From Cymbomonas tetramitiformis (Eukaryota > Chlorophyta > Pyramimonadophyceae > Pyramimonadales > Pyramimonadaceae), in the NCBI GenBank assembly GCA_001247695.2, contig LGRX02024591.1, forward strand, positions 1 to 29,873: DNA of 29,873 nucleotides. The letters are read 5' to 3'. The notes under the pieces are model-generated. The model saw only the letters and a program-made list of their open reading frames with translations, was not told the DNA's origin and made no database searches. Shown here one piece after another: positions 17,359 through 25,111 of the stretch. The stretch's first letter is position 1. Every line of letters starts with the position of its first letter. The translations under genes were made by a program, and so were the position numbers.

Positions 17359-18300
17359 CTAAAAGGAAGAGTCACAAGTTTTGCAGAAGTAAACTGTAGG
17401 TTCCCCAACTTTAGTTTTGCGAACTTCACACCGATTGCATACAGGTTTGTTACAAGTATAGCAACAAGCCCAACCAAAGTCTTCAAAGGCAGAAAAAGCT
17501 TCTGCAAAGTCAAACTCTACTGTATCAAACAGTAAATCGTCATACACGGTCTTAGCAAGGGAGACTGTTTCTACACAGTCAATACACTTGACAGAAACTT
17601 TGTCAGCTTCGGGTAGCCGGCACGTAGGACATTGAAGCTTGTACCCCTCTTCCCAACTTAAGTGTATTTTTTCAAAGTCTGCTGCAGGGCACAAGCAGTC
17701 TATTACTTCTCTTGTAGTTAGGCTACAGTCAGCTGGAACACCATAACCCGTTATTTCCTCCAACACTTCTTCAGCCGTGAAATATTTGCTGAAGTCACAA
17801 TAGCCACACTTTAAAGTAAAATCCTCTCCAAGCTCTCTTTCTTGAGCTGTTGTTTCTTGAGAATCGGTTAGCTCTTCTTGAGAATCCGTCACTTGAGAAT
17901 CGGAAACCTTGTCAAACTCATACTTTTCGAAGCAAGGAGCACAACAAGGAAAAGTAAGTCCTTTTGCAGAAAAACACTTGTAACCTACTGCTGCAAGTAT
18001 AAAACCGGCATCTGAGGACTTTTTGAGCTCAGCAAAGGTGACGATGCTGCCAGGCTTCACAGAGTTTAAAATTTTAGGAAGTGCTTCCTCCTTGTAAAGC
18101 TCTGTAATATCAGAGCTCTTGCACTCTTCCTTTTCACGGCATAAAACACACTCCACGCTACATAATACAGATTTATCCGTAGACCCCCACCGTAGGTGCA
18201 ACTTGGTACAATGCGCACACTCACAGTTAGTACAATATTCGGGGTTTTCGCTTCCAAAGTGCGAAATTTGACTGTCTTGTGACTGTTGTGAGTCGGACAT
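17359..18300 (-). CDS. Cys-rich multi-zinc-ribbon protein
   Basis: The protein has 313 residues. Cys pairs occur throughout: C23-C26-C28-C31, C47-C51-C54, C119-C120-C123, C165-C168, C224-C227, C239-C242 and a closing cluster C279-C280-C283-C288-C291 and C306-C309. HLRWGS...LC...ECVLC near 35-54 resembles HLSWEE...CPTC...VKCIDC near 213-242, suggesting an internal duplication of a zinc-binding module. A Ser/Asp/Gln repeat (DSQ at 133-149) separates the halves. It probably binds nucleic acid or host proteins through zinc modules. No family is recognised. It belongs to the higher-GC island and is followed 4 bp upstream by the next gene on the same strand. A diverged fragment (residues 103-313) is fused to polymerase sequence at 7074-7717. 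Confidence 0.7.
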   Translation of the reverse strand: MSDSQQSQDSQISHFGSENPEYCTNCECAHCTKLHLRWGSTDKSVLCSVECVLCREKEECKSSDITELYKEEALPKILNSVKPGSIVTFAELKKSSDAGFILAAVGYKCFSAKGLTFPCCAPCFEKYEFDKVSDSQVTDSQEELTDSQETTAQERELGEDFTLKCGYCDFSKYFTAEEVLEEITGYGVPADCSLTTREVIDCLCPAADFEKIHLSWEEGYKLQCPTCRLPEADKVSVKCIDCVETVSLAKTVYDDLLFDTVEFDFAEAFSAFEDFGWACCYTCNKPVCNRCEVRKTKVGEPTVYFCKTCDSSF

Positions 18301-18304
18301 GTTG

Positions 18305-19042
18305 TTATTTCCAAGGCTCTAATTCTTCTTTAGTCGGTTCTTTGTATTCGCCTAGTTCTTTGGGTTCTTCGCTGTAAGAAAAACCTGCAGTGTCAGCCAG
18401 GGAAGCAACGTTAGATGACGAGGAACCAGGGGAATGTGTGTTGACATCGCCCAGTAAAATAGGGCTTTTAGAAGGTGCCGTTGGCGATTGAGAGGGTAAA
18501 TAAAGACAGCGTTTGCTATTTAGAATTTTAGCCCCTAAAGTTAAACTTTTCGTGAACTTGTCTTGCAATGCCTCAAACTCTTTTTGTCGTTCAACCTCTT
18601 TGTCGTTTAACAACTTAAGAGACGCATCAAAGTGCTCTATTGAATTTTTCTGCGCCTCGCTCTCTCTCTGTCGCATGGTGTTTACAAACAAAGTGTAGTT
18701 TGCTTGAGCGAAAGCAAAGGTGTAGTCTCTTTGAGCGTCAGCGGTCGACGCTGCCAATACATTGTTTAACAGTTCTGCAATCCGCTTTGCACCGTGAAGT
18801 CGGAAAATTATGGGAAAACAAGTTCGACATATCACGTTTCGGCATTTGCTGTTACAAAGAATTTCTTGTATTGGGGCATCCGGGTAAAGACGAAAACTAA
18901 CTTCTGAAATGCCAGGACATAACAACGATTGCCCTCTTTTACATATATATACTCCGTCCGGAATACATTGCCCCGTGGAAACATCATAACAATATTTTTT
19001 ATTTTTGGGTAGCGGTATTTCAACAATATTGGCAGTGTCCAT
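18305..19042 (-). CDS. Cys-containing protein with helical middle and Ser/Pro/Glu-rich tail
   Basis: The protein has 245 residues from the ATG at 19042. A nine-codon upstream extension would need a GTG start and is rejected for a eukaryotic system. The first 90 residues hold several Cys (YDVSTGQCIPDGVYIC, CPG, CNSKCRNVICRTC), probably a zinc-binding fold. About 100-175 is a long helix with heptad-like spacing (RQKEFEALQDKFTKSL). The last 60 residues are Ser/Pro then Glu-rich (EEPKELGEYKEPTKEELEPWK) and look disordered. It lies 4 bp upstream of the Cys-rich gene, so the two are likely co-expressed. It shares a divergent promoter with the gene at 19314. No family is recognised. Confidence 0.65.
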   Translation of the reverse strand: MDTANIVEIPLPKNKKYCYDVSTGQCIPDGVYICKRGQSLLCPGISEVSFRLYPDAPIQEILCNSKCRNVICRTCFPIIFRLHGAKRIAELLNNVLAASTADAQRDYTFAFAQANYTLFVNTMRQRESEAQKNSIEHFDASLKLLNDKEVERQKEFEALQDKFTKSLTLGAKILNSKRCLYLPSQSPTAPSKSPILLGDVNTHSPGSSSSNVASLADTAGFSYSEEPKELGEYKEPTKEELEPWK

Positions 19043-19313
19043 CTTACCTTGTGTGGTCAAAGGAAACACGAAGAAGTCTAAAGCTATTTCAGTAGAGCTC
19101 TACTTGAACTTGTACATAACAACTACATAACATGTACGCTTAATGTACGCTTGATGTACGGGTCATAAACGGTCATAGGGCGTTGCAGTCATACTTTCCA
19201 TATTTTAGAAATGAAAACAAGCATATTTGACCGCTGTAACCGTGTATGACCCGTACATCGCCCGTATGCCCTCTGTACTTCTACTTTCAAGGAAAATAAA
19301 TTTTCATTACAAT
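19043..19313. promoter_or_regulatory. Divergent promoter with 20-bp inverted repeat and ATGTACG repeats
   Basis: This spacer between two diverging genes carries GATGTACGGGTCATAAACGG (19153-19172), whose reverse complement recurs with one mismatch at 19240-19259. Three direct ATGTACG words lie near 19132, 19143 and 19154, spaced 11 bp apart, about one helical turn. The array looks like a binding site for a sequence-specific, probably dimeric, regulator. Whether the factor is viral (for example one of the island's zinc proteins) or host is unknown. Confidence 0.6.
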
Positions 19314-19874
19314 ATGGCAGGGACACGAGGCAAGCTGTGTGTGATATGTAACAAATCTTTTAAGGGCTTGTCCTTTAATGCGCTGCCCCTAGCGCGGGGA
19401 GACTGTTGCGAGTCGTGTTACACTTGCAAGGTAGTGCCTTCAAAAGTCAGTCAAAATGCGGAGGCACAAGCGGGTTCTTCCCGCGGTGTCAAACGTGAGC
19501 GCAAGTCCGATTCCGAACCCGAGCCTTCTCCTAAGAAGGAAAAGAAGAAACGTTTCCGTCCGATTGAAGGACCAGGACCTTCGAACAAAAAGAACCCTGT
19601 ATCATCGCCCGAACTGCGCATGAAGTTGCGTTCTACTATTACCGATGCGCTTTCAGTTGACTATATAGTTGACAGAAAAACAAACAAACGCCTTCGCAGT
19701 GGCGACACTAAAACTGGGCTTCAACAAACTTTACGGTCAGGTAATCAAACCGACAAACAGGAAATTATTTCTAAACGTGAAGAACGAGCATATATCGAGG
19801 CTCACAACAAGTCCGTCATCGGCGACTTCTTAAAGCAAGACAGCGACAGTGATACAAGTGACGATGAGGCTTGA
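19314..19874 (+). CDS. Basic nuclear-like protein with N-terminal zinc knuckle and acidic tail
   Basis: The protein has 186 residues. The ATG at 19314 is chosen because it opens a Cys cluster directly (LCVICNKSF...CCESCYTC, about 8-42), whereas the longer frame adds a stretch unlike it. Next come KREKSD-like phosphorylatable and basic runs with KKEKKKRFRP (about 75-85), a likely nuclear localisation signal. A Thr/Arg/Lys-rich middle with RLRSGDTK and TLRSGNQT echoes follows, then an acidic end DSDSDTSDDEA with casein kinase II-type sites. Such architecture suits a DNA- or chromatin-binding early regulator. A 65-bp tandem duplication begins in its last codons. No family is recognised. Confidence 0.65.
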   Translation: MAGTRGKLCVICNKSFKGLSFNALPLARGDCCESCYTCKVVPSKVSQNAEAQAGSSRGVKRERKSDSEPEPSPKKEKKKRFRPIEGPGPSNKKNPVSSPELRMKLRSTITDALSVDYIVDRKTNKRLRSGDTKTGLQQTLRSGNQTDKQEIISKREERAYIEAHNKSVIGDFLKQDSDSDTSDDEA

Positions 19875-19963
19875 TGTTACACATGTATACTATTGTAGAG
19901 CAAGACAGCGACAGTGATACGAGTGACGATGAGGCTTTATGTTACACATATACACTATTGTAA
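19834..19963. repeat. 65-bp tandem duplication over a gene end
   Basis: AGCAAGACAGCGACAGTGAT begins copies at 19834 and 19899. The first copy contains the stop codon of the preceding gene (GAGGCTTGA). In the second the same place reads GAGGCTTTA, so the stop is not preserved. The remaining differences are few, implying recent duplication. Confidence 0.9.
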
Positions 19964-20036
19964 CTAGTTTCTATGTAACTTGAATAGTCTGTAACTATTG
20001 TAACTAGTTTTTATGTAACTAGAATACTGTAACTAT
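19955..20036. repeat. Short tandem repeat of a CTATTGTAACTAGTTT unit
   Basis: Two units of about 40-46 bp (CTATTGTAACTAGTTT then TATGTAACT...AATA) follow the 65-bp duplication and end at the start of the gene on the opposite strand. They fill the space between convergent genes, as the 31-bp repeats do elsewhere in the island. Confidence 0.7.
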
Positions 20037-20422
20037 TCCGCATCTTCTTCAGGGTTAAACGGTGGCGCTACTTTCAAGCCGCTTTCAACGCCTGCACCTA
20101 AGTAGTCACAACATGCGTCGCAAAGCACGATGTCTTTGTCCTTGAACCTTTTGATGTCAAATACGTGAATACTACCCCTCGCATTATTTTTGTTAAAATA
20201 ACAACAAAAAAAGCACACTTTCATACGGCACTCCCAGCAGGTTAGCGCGGGCGTGCCATCGGGCATGTTGGGCGTCTCCTCGGATAGGTGACGACAATAG
20301 GGATCGCGGGGTGGCGGGGTCGGCATTAGAAGCCCGATGTCTTCCTCTTCTTCCGATTCAACGGTTAGGTCGATCGTCACCTCATCGGCAGCAGGCTGTT
20401 TACTTTTACGGGTTCGAGGCAT
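20033..20422 (-). CDS. Small zinc-binding protein with SUMO-interaction and LxCxE-like motifs
   Basis: The protein has 129 residues. An N-terminal basic patch (RTRKSK) precedes VTIDLTVESEEEED at 15-28, a textbook SUMO-interaction motif pattern: hydrophobic core followed by Ser and acidic residues. Residues 60-64 read LTCWE, which fits LxCxE, the pocket-protein (Rb-family) binding pattern. Cys pairs C62-C65, C70-C73/74 and C101-C104/105 could form a zinc site. The order acidic segment, LxCxE, Cys pairs is that of small viral cell-cycle regulators, and such proteins have been proposed in adintoviruses, relatives of Polintons. Because the LxCxE cysteine is also part of a CxxC, the match could be chance. 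It is convergent with the gene at 19314. Confidence 0.65.
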   Translation of the reverse strand: MPRTRKSKQPAADEVTIDLTVESEEEEDIGLLMPTPPPRDPYCRHLSEETPNMPDGTPALTCWECRMKVCFFCCYFNKNNARGSIHVFDIKRFKDKDIVLCDACCDYLGAGVESGLKVAPPFNPEEDAE

Positions 20423-20652
20423 TTTTGATAGTTAGAAGTTTGTCGTTTGTGAGGGGTTCGTAAGTTTGCGAAAGTGGTTTTTACAAACTAGCAACAGTCC
20501 TATTGTAAGGGGGTCAGAGCACCCCGTCATTGACATTTATTAAAATTTATTTTTAAAATCATTTTTTTTATAAAAATATTATTTTTCTAAAATTTTGCGC
20601 TGATCATCACTAGCAAACTGAAATTCTCAAATTCCAAATACTTTATGAGATA
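20423..20652. other. Intergenic spacer at the right edge of the high-GC island
   Basis: The first 100 bp are mixed in composition and contain the promoter side of the 20422 gene. From about 20535 the sequence changes abruptly to the AT-rich style of the rest of the element. A weak GGGGT...ACCCC hairpin lies near 20509-20524. No gene is seen. The change of composition makes this a likely insertion boundary of the island. Confidence 0.4.
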
Positions 20653-21363
20653 TTACGACTCAGTCCTTTCCATGCAAATTTTGTAAAACTCACTATCTAA
20701 TTCAACCCCTATGTATTTTCGATTATTGTTTTTACAAGCAATTAAACTAGATCCAATACCCATAAAAGGATCACAAACAAGGTCATTTTCATGTGAATAT
20801 GATTTAATTAAATATTCCATTAATTCTATTGGTTTAGAACATGGATGTTTACTTTTGTAATTTCCGTTAGAAAATTTCAAAACTGATTTTGGATATCGAT
20901 AACCGTCTTCACATTTGGTCGGTAATCTAGCGCAATGTTTGGTATATATATTCGTAGTATTTGCACTAGATTTAAAATATGGCTTTCCGGGCGTTTTTTG
21001 CGGGTTAAATGTAGGTAGTCTTTTATAAAATATATAAATCATCTCGTGGCTTCGCAATGGCATCTGGTTTGCATGAAAAAATCCTAAAGATATACTCTTA
21101 AAATATACTAAATCATATCGAAACCATGCTTTATTACTTTCAATTATCTTATGTCCAAATTTAGTTGTGGTTAGAAAAATATAACATGTTTTTTCTTTAC
21201 CTATACGCTTCAAATGTTTCCACAATAAATTTAAATCAATTATTTCTTTATCCCATTTACAAGCGGTTTGGTTATAAGGTAAATCTAATACAAATAAATC
21301 TACGGAATTATCATTTATTTTGGGGAAAATATCGAAACAGTTTGCATTATGAATTTCAAACAT
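20653..21363 (-). CDS. DNA methyltransferase, N6-adenine/N4-cytosine type, beta-like motif order
   Basis: The 236-residue enzyme would transfer a methyl group from SAM to an exocyclic amino group in DNA. Motif IV appears as DLPY at 27-30, a DPPY variant, near the N-terminus. The SAM-binding motif I, DPFMGIGSS at 198-206, is near the C-terminus and is followed by IGVELDSEFY. This order defines the beta class. A target-recognition region of about 100 residues lies between them. No restriction endonuclease gene is adjacent, so it is a solitary methylase. It could protect viral DNA or change host chromatin. It diverges from the gene at 21410 with 46 bp between starts. Confidence 0.9.
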   Translation of the reverse strand: MFEIHNANCFDIFPKINDNSVDLFVLDLPYNQTACKWDKEIIDLNLLWKHLKRIGKEKTCYIFLTTTKFGHKIIESNKAWFRYDLVYFKSISLGFFHANQMPLRSHEMIYIFYKRLPTFNPQKTPGKPYFKSSANTTNIYTKHCARLPTKCEDGYRYPKSVLKFSNGNYKSKHPCSKPIELMEYLIKSYSHENDLVCDPFMGIGSSLIACKNNNRKYIGVELDSEFYKICMERTES

Positions 21364-21409
21364 TAAATTATTAAATTTATTTATTTATTTTATACTAAAC
21401 AAATTCTAA

Positions 21410-21985
21410 ATGAGACCGCAATTAACCGACGCGTACACAAAACAACAATGTTTAAAAATGATGGATATAACAAATAAAGTACCAAATTCTCAAAAAATGT
21501 TTAAAAGTTATGGCAATCTTTCTAAAAATAGCTATAGTATGACCGTACCTAGTTCAAATCCTGAATTATTTTATTTTGATCTAACAAATTCTCCTATAAA
21601 TCCTATGCATTTGACTAAAGAATTAAAACATGATTTTGATTTTCCAAAATATATTATGCAAGAAGAGTTTTCTTCACAATCTACTCCAATAAGTTTTGAA
21701 GAAGAAGAAGAATTGTTGAGTGAAATTGACACTGAAGAAATTAATTCAGGTTTGAAAAGAATGCGTGAAGATTTTTCTCCATCTCCGTTAAACACACCCG
21801 AAAATCAAGGTGAATCTGGTCCTTCATCAAGGACAGTTGTAAATCCACTATTAAGACAAGCATTATCTTTTTCTTTAGCAAGTGATACAGACATTATTAC
21901 CGGTGTAAATCGAAGAAACCCGACGTCTCCTAATAGAAATTTCTCACCGGCAAAAACACGTTCACGTACTACAAATAACAATTAA
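21410..21985 (+). CDS. Unknown protein, acidic middle and disordered Ser/Pro-rich end
   Basis: The protein has 191 residues. It starts with a moderately conserved-looking region containing repeated S-x-N-P and hydrophobic anchors (PELFYFDLTNSPINPMHLTKEL, about 49-70). An acidic run FEEEEELLSEIDTEEI (about 97-112) follows, then a Ser/Pro/Thr-rich end with RTR-S-RTTNNN. It lacks membrane segments and Cys clusters. It is the first gene of the rightward morphogenesis block, 24 bp upstream of a small basic gene, so a scaffold or core role is possible. No family is recognised. Confidence 0.55.
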   Translation: MRPQLTDAYTKQQCLKMMDITNKVPNSQKMFKSYGNLSKNSYSMTVPSSNPELFYFDLTNSPINPMHLTKELKHDFDFPKYIMQEEFSSQSTPISFEEEEELLSEIDTEEINSGLKRMREDFSPSPLNTPENQGESGPSSRTVVNPLLRQALSFSLASDTDIITGVNRRNPTSPNRNFSPAKTRSRTTNNN

Positions 21986-22009
21986 AATTTTTATCATATT
22001 ATAAATTAT

Positions 22010-22279
22010 ATGTCTCGAGAAAATTGGATAAAAAAATTAAAAGAATGCTCACGTGAATATCATGCATCAAAGAAAAGCATAACCAAGTCTAAAAATCTAA
22101 AAGTTATAAAACCTTCAAAAGTATCCACAAAGCTTGTTGCTCCCAAATTACCTAATTATAAAAAATTACCTGATAATCAAAGCAAAGCTTTAGCCAAAAC
22201 AATTTTCAATTTGGAAGCTCGCCCGTATATTCGACAACAAATGCAAATTGCTCGTCGTATTCGGGGAAATTTATATTAA
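22010..22279 (+). CDS. Small highly basic protein, possible DNA-binding core protein
   Basis: The protein has 89 residues with Lys and Arg throughout (KKSITKSKNLK, KPSKVSTK, RQQMQIARRIRG) and almost no acidic residues in the middle. Size and charge suit a virion core or DNA-condensing peptide, or a capsid-lining minor protein. It sits between two virion-block genes, 25 bp upstream of the lipase-like gene. This assignment rests on charge and context only. Confidence 0.5.
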   Translation: MSRENWIKKLKECSREYHASKKSITKSKNLKVIKPSKVSTKLVAPKLPNYKKLPDNQSKALAKTIFNLEARPYIRQQMQIARRIRGNLY

Positions 22280-22304
22280 AATGAAATTATTAATTTAATA
22301 ATTT

Positions 22305-23750
22305 ATGAATACATTTTGTGATAATAATCCTTTAAATATATTTTGTCAAAAAGCGAAAATTGTAGATGACACAAATTTTAAAAGTAATGATTTTAAATTT
22401 GAAAATAATAAAAGTAATAACAAAGATTCCACTCCGTTTGAGAGAATTCCAAAAATTAAAAATAATGATTTTACATCCCAAAAAATAAAAAAACAAACGA
22501 CGGAACTATTGAATGCAATACATTCAGATTTCAAAAATATTCCAAATCAAGCCATAAATAATTTTCTTGGAAAAAATACAATTAAATTTGATAATTCCAT
22601 TCAAAAAAAATATGCTTTAGCCGCAAATTCAGCCTATGCATTTAGTTACGACAATAAAGCAAAATTAAATAAAATAATGAGAGAGCTTCCAAATTTTCAA
22701 ATAGACCCTACATTAAGCGGGAGAAATTCGGTTACATTAGTTAATTCTATAAATAAAGAAGTAATCATAGCATATCGTGGAAGTGACGCTGAATTTTACA
22801 AATTAGAAACCATTTCTAAAGATCCTAATAGAATGAAAAATATAGAAGATTGGTATGTTAATTGATTAACAACTATAGGCAAACAACGTTCGACTCAAAG
22901 ATATATTGAAGCTGCCCAAAGATATGAAAATGTTTTTAAAAAATATGGAAATAATTACAAAATTTCGTTAACGGCTCACTCAAACGGGTCCGGACAAAGC
23001 AATTTTATTGCTGAAAAATATAATGTCGAAGGTCATCATTTTAACCCTGCAATTAATCCATTACAAAAACCGGTAAATACACCAACGAAAAAACAATATG
23101 TTTATTCAACGGAAGGTGATTTAGTTTCATTACCGGCAAGAATTAAACCACATCCAAATTCTAATTATGAAATTATTCATGTCAATCCAAAACCGGGAAC
23201 TGAAAATGATCTTGTAAAATTACATGATTTAGAGCAAATGTATACCGAAAATTATCCCCAAACCGAAAGAGTTTCCACGGCAAGATCTAGATTTGGTTTC
23301 GCAAATGCTATAGGCGGTTCAGTTATGGGTGGTTATTTTGGATACTATCAACCAACAAATTCTAAAGATGAACATTATTTTAGAACGACTCAAGGTGTAT
23401 TAGAAGGTGCATTGTTAAACGAAGCACCCCCTATTAATTTTACAGATTTTATGGATACCATGGGAGTTAAAGAAACTTTACAAGAAAAGAATTATTTACG
23501 AAAATATCTAGGATTACATCCAATCGAAGAAAAAAGTATAGACAAAGTTCCTAGTTATGATCCTATTACCGAAAAAATTAGAAAAATAACAGGTAGAAAA
23601 AAGCAAGATAAAAATTTATATTCCCCAACAACCGGTGTAAGTTATGAAAATCGAGAAATAAATTCAGGTAATTTCAAAAAGGGAATTAAATATGTCGAGT
23701 ATGACGGCAGTAGTTCAACACCTATAAAAGTTGGTGTAATAAATCCATAA
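22305..23750 (+). pseudogene. Lipase-like (alpha/beta hydrolase) protein interrupted by an in-frame TGA
   Basis: Two open segments, codons 1-186 and 188-481, lie in the same frame and are separated by a single TGA at 22863-22865. The first part ends with VIIAYRGSD (about 153-161), the strand and RG turn typical of class 3 lipases. The second holds TAHSNGSG (about 224-230) as the nucleophile elbow with Ser226, followed by EGDLVSLPAR as a probable acid region. The C-terminal 150 residues are of unknown fold. Lipase-like genes occur in many PLVs, probably in the virion for membrane penetration. With the stop read literally, the product lacks the nucleophile. It is either a recent point mutation, an error or readthrough. 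Confidence 0.8.
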
Positions 23751-23876
23751 ACTTGTTAGTTCCAAAGTAAAGATATATTACTATAGTATTAATTCTCAGA
23801 TTGGAACACTTTTTTTGAAACCTTACAATTTATTAGAAAAAAATATTAATAAATATAAAAGAACATTTAATTTAAA

Positions 23877-24092
23877 ATGAATATAGAAAAAGATATTTTA
23901 ATTGTGGAAGCCGAAAGAATATTCAAAAATATTCCCAAAGCACATATTGAACTTATAGTCGATGATTATTTAAATAGAACCGAATATTACACTGAATTAG
24001 CCAATGGAAATATCGAAATTTCTAAACCAAAATTTAGGGACACGGAAGCAAATATTAAAAATCAATCTTTTATTAGTATAGATAATGAATAA
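23877..24092 (+). CDS. Small 71-residue acidic protein
   Basis: A helical N-terminus (NIEKDILIVEAERIFKNIPKAHIELIVDDYLNR) is followed by an acidic, polar end. The gene overlaps the penton-like gene by 8 bp, which is tight coupling for this element, so a role in assembly is plausible. No family is recognised. Its size and lack of Cys, membrane or signal segments give no more to go on. Confidence 0.5.
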   Translation: MNIEKDILIVEAERIFKNIPKAHIELIVDDYLNRTEYYTELANGNIEISKPKFRDTEANIKNQSFISIDNE

Positions 24093-25071
24093 TATAATTT
24101 CATCACGAACTATATATTTAAATAGTGAAGAAAATTCGGCAGGTGATTCTCGAAGAATAGATGTAAATATACCTACAGCTTTATTAAATTATAGAGCTAC
24201 AAGTAAATTACGTGTTGTCTTGAATTCCTTTTCGGCTGCTAAAACATGGTACACTATTAATAATTTTAATGGAATATTCTTTATAGGTAGAACAAATGAT
24301 GATAAATTATTCCCTGTAGAAATTCCTTTTGCAAATTACACAGAATTATCTCAATTAGAAACAATTTTAAGTACAAATATAAAAAATGTTTTAGATAATG
24401 AATTTGGATTTACCGGAACGGTTACCGTAGAATATAATGGTAACCCTGTAGATTATAAAAATAAGTTTAAAATTACTTTATCAATTGCAGTTCCGAATAT
24501 TAAGTTTGTTTCTTTTTCAGTTAGAAATGAATTCAATGCAAACAATCCTTTACAAGCTGAACTACAAACTAAAGTTATAGGTCCAAGCAAATATAACGAC
24601 GCCGACGAAATTTTAGGTGGACGTGTAAATAGACAAACTAATAATTTATCAAATGTTTCTCAATTAATTGATTTATTCGAAATAAAAACAGCGGACACAA
24701 TATTCGAAAGTCATTATCCTTGTAATTTACAAACAAATGATGCTCTTTATTTACGAATATCATCTTTGCCCACAAATAATGTCGAATCTACAAATTTAAG
24801 TGCTATAAGTAGTGATAGCACCTCTTTAATTGCTAGTGACATTTTTGCTAAAATTCTATTACCAAATGACTTGACTACAAACTTTATAGATTTTTTAAAT
24901 CCCAATGACAATTTCGCTATTGACATTTCAGGATCACAATTGACTGAATTAAAATTTGTCTTGACCGACTCCAAAAATAGACCTATACCTTTAGTTTCCC
25001 CCACGGAAGCAAGGGACGGAAGCATAAGTTATTCTATGTCAATAATTATTAAAGAACTTTCACAATTTTAA
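24085..25071 (+). CDS. Penton-like minor capsid protein (single jelly roll)
   Basis: The protein has 328 residues. The start SSRTIYLNSEENSAGDSRRIDVNIP and the following KLRVVLNSFSAAKTWYTINNFNGIFFIG match the pattern of PLV and virophage penton proteins, in which an N-terminal strand pair is followed by a W-x-x-I-N block. The remainder alternates short strands and polar loops as expected for a jelly roll, with an additional domain at about 130-260. It should form the pentameric vertices of the icosahedral capsid and hold the fibres. The major capsid gene follows 40 bp downstream, the normal order for the group. The assignment rests on pattern and synteny. Confidence 0.75.
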   Translation: MNNIISSRTIYLNSEENSAGDSRRIDVNIPTALLNYRATSKLRVVLNSFSAAKTWYTINNFNGIFFIGRTNDDKLFPVEIPFANYTELSQLETILSTNIKNVLDNEFGFTGTVTVEYNGNPVDYKNKFKITLSIAVPNIKFVSFSVRNEFNANNPLQAELQTKVIGPSKYNDADEILGGRVNRQTNNLSNVSQLIDLFEIKTADTIFESHYPCNLQTNDALYLRISSLPTNNVESTNLSAISSDSTSLIASDIFAKILLPNDLTTNFIDFLNPNDNFAIDISGSQLTELKFVLTDSKNRPIPLVSPTEARDGSISYSMSIIIKELSQF

Positions 25072-25089
25072 ATTTTTTTATTTATGTTA

Positions 25090-25111
25090 CTAATATATTA
25101 TATATAAAACA
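25090..25111 (+). promoter_or_regulatory. TATATATA-type tract before the major capsid gene
   Basis: TAATATATTATATATAAAAC lies directly before the ATG at 25112. Comparable tracts lie close before 26799 (TATTATATAC), 27095 (GTATAATATATATG) and 28936 (ATATTATAAAATAAAA). The regularity suggests a late promoter motif of the morphogenesis block. This is inferred. Confidence 0.45.
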
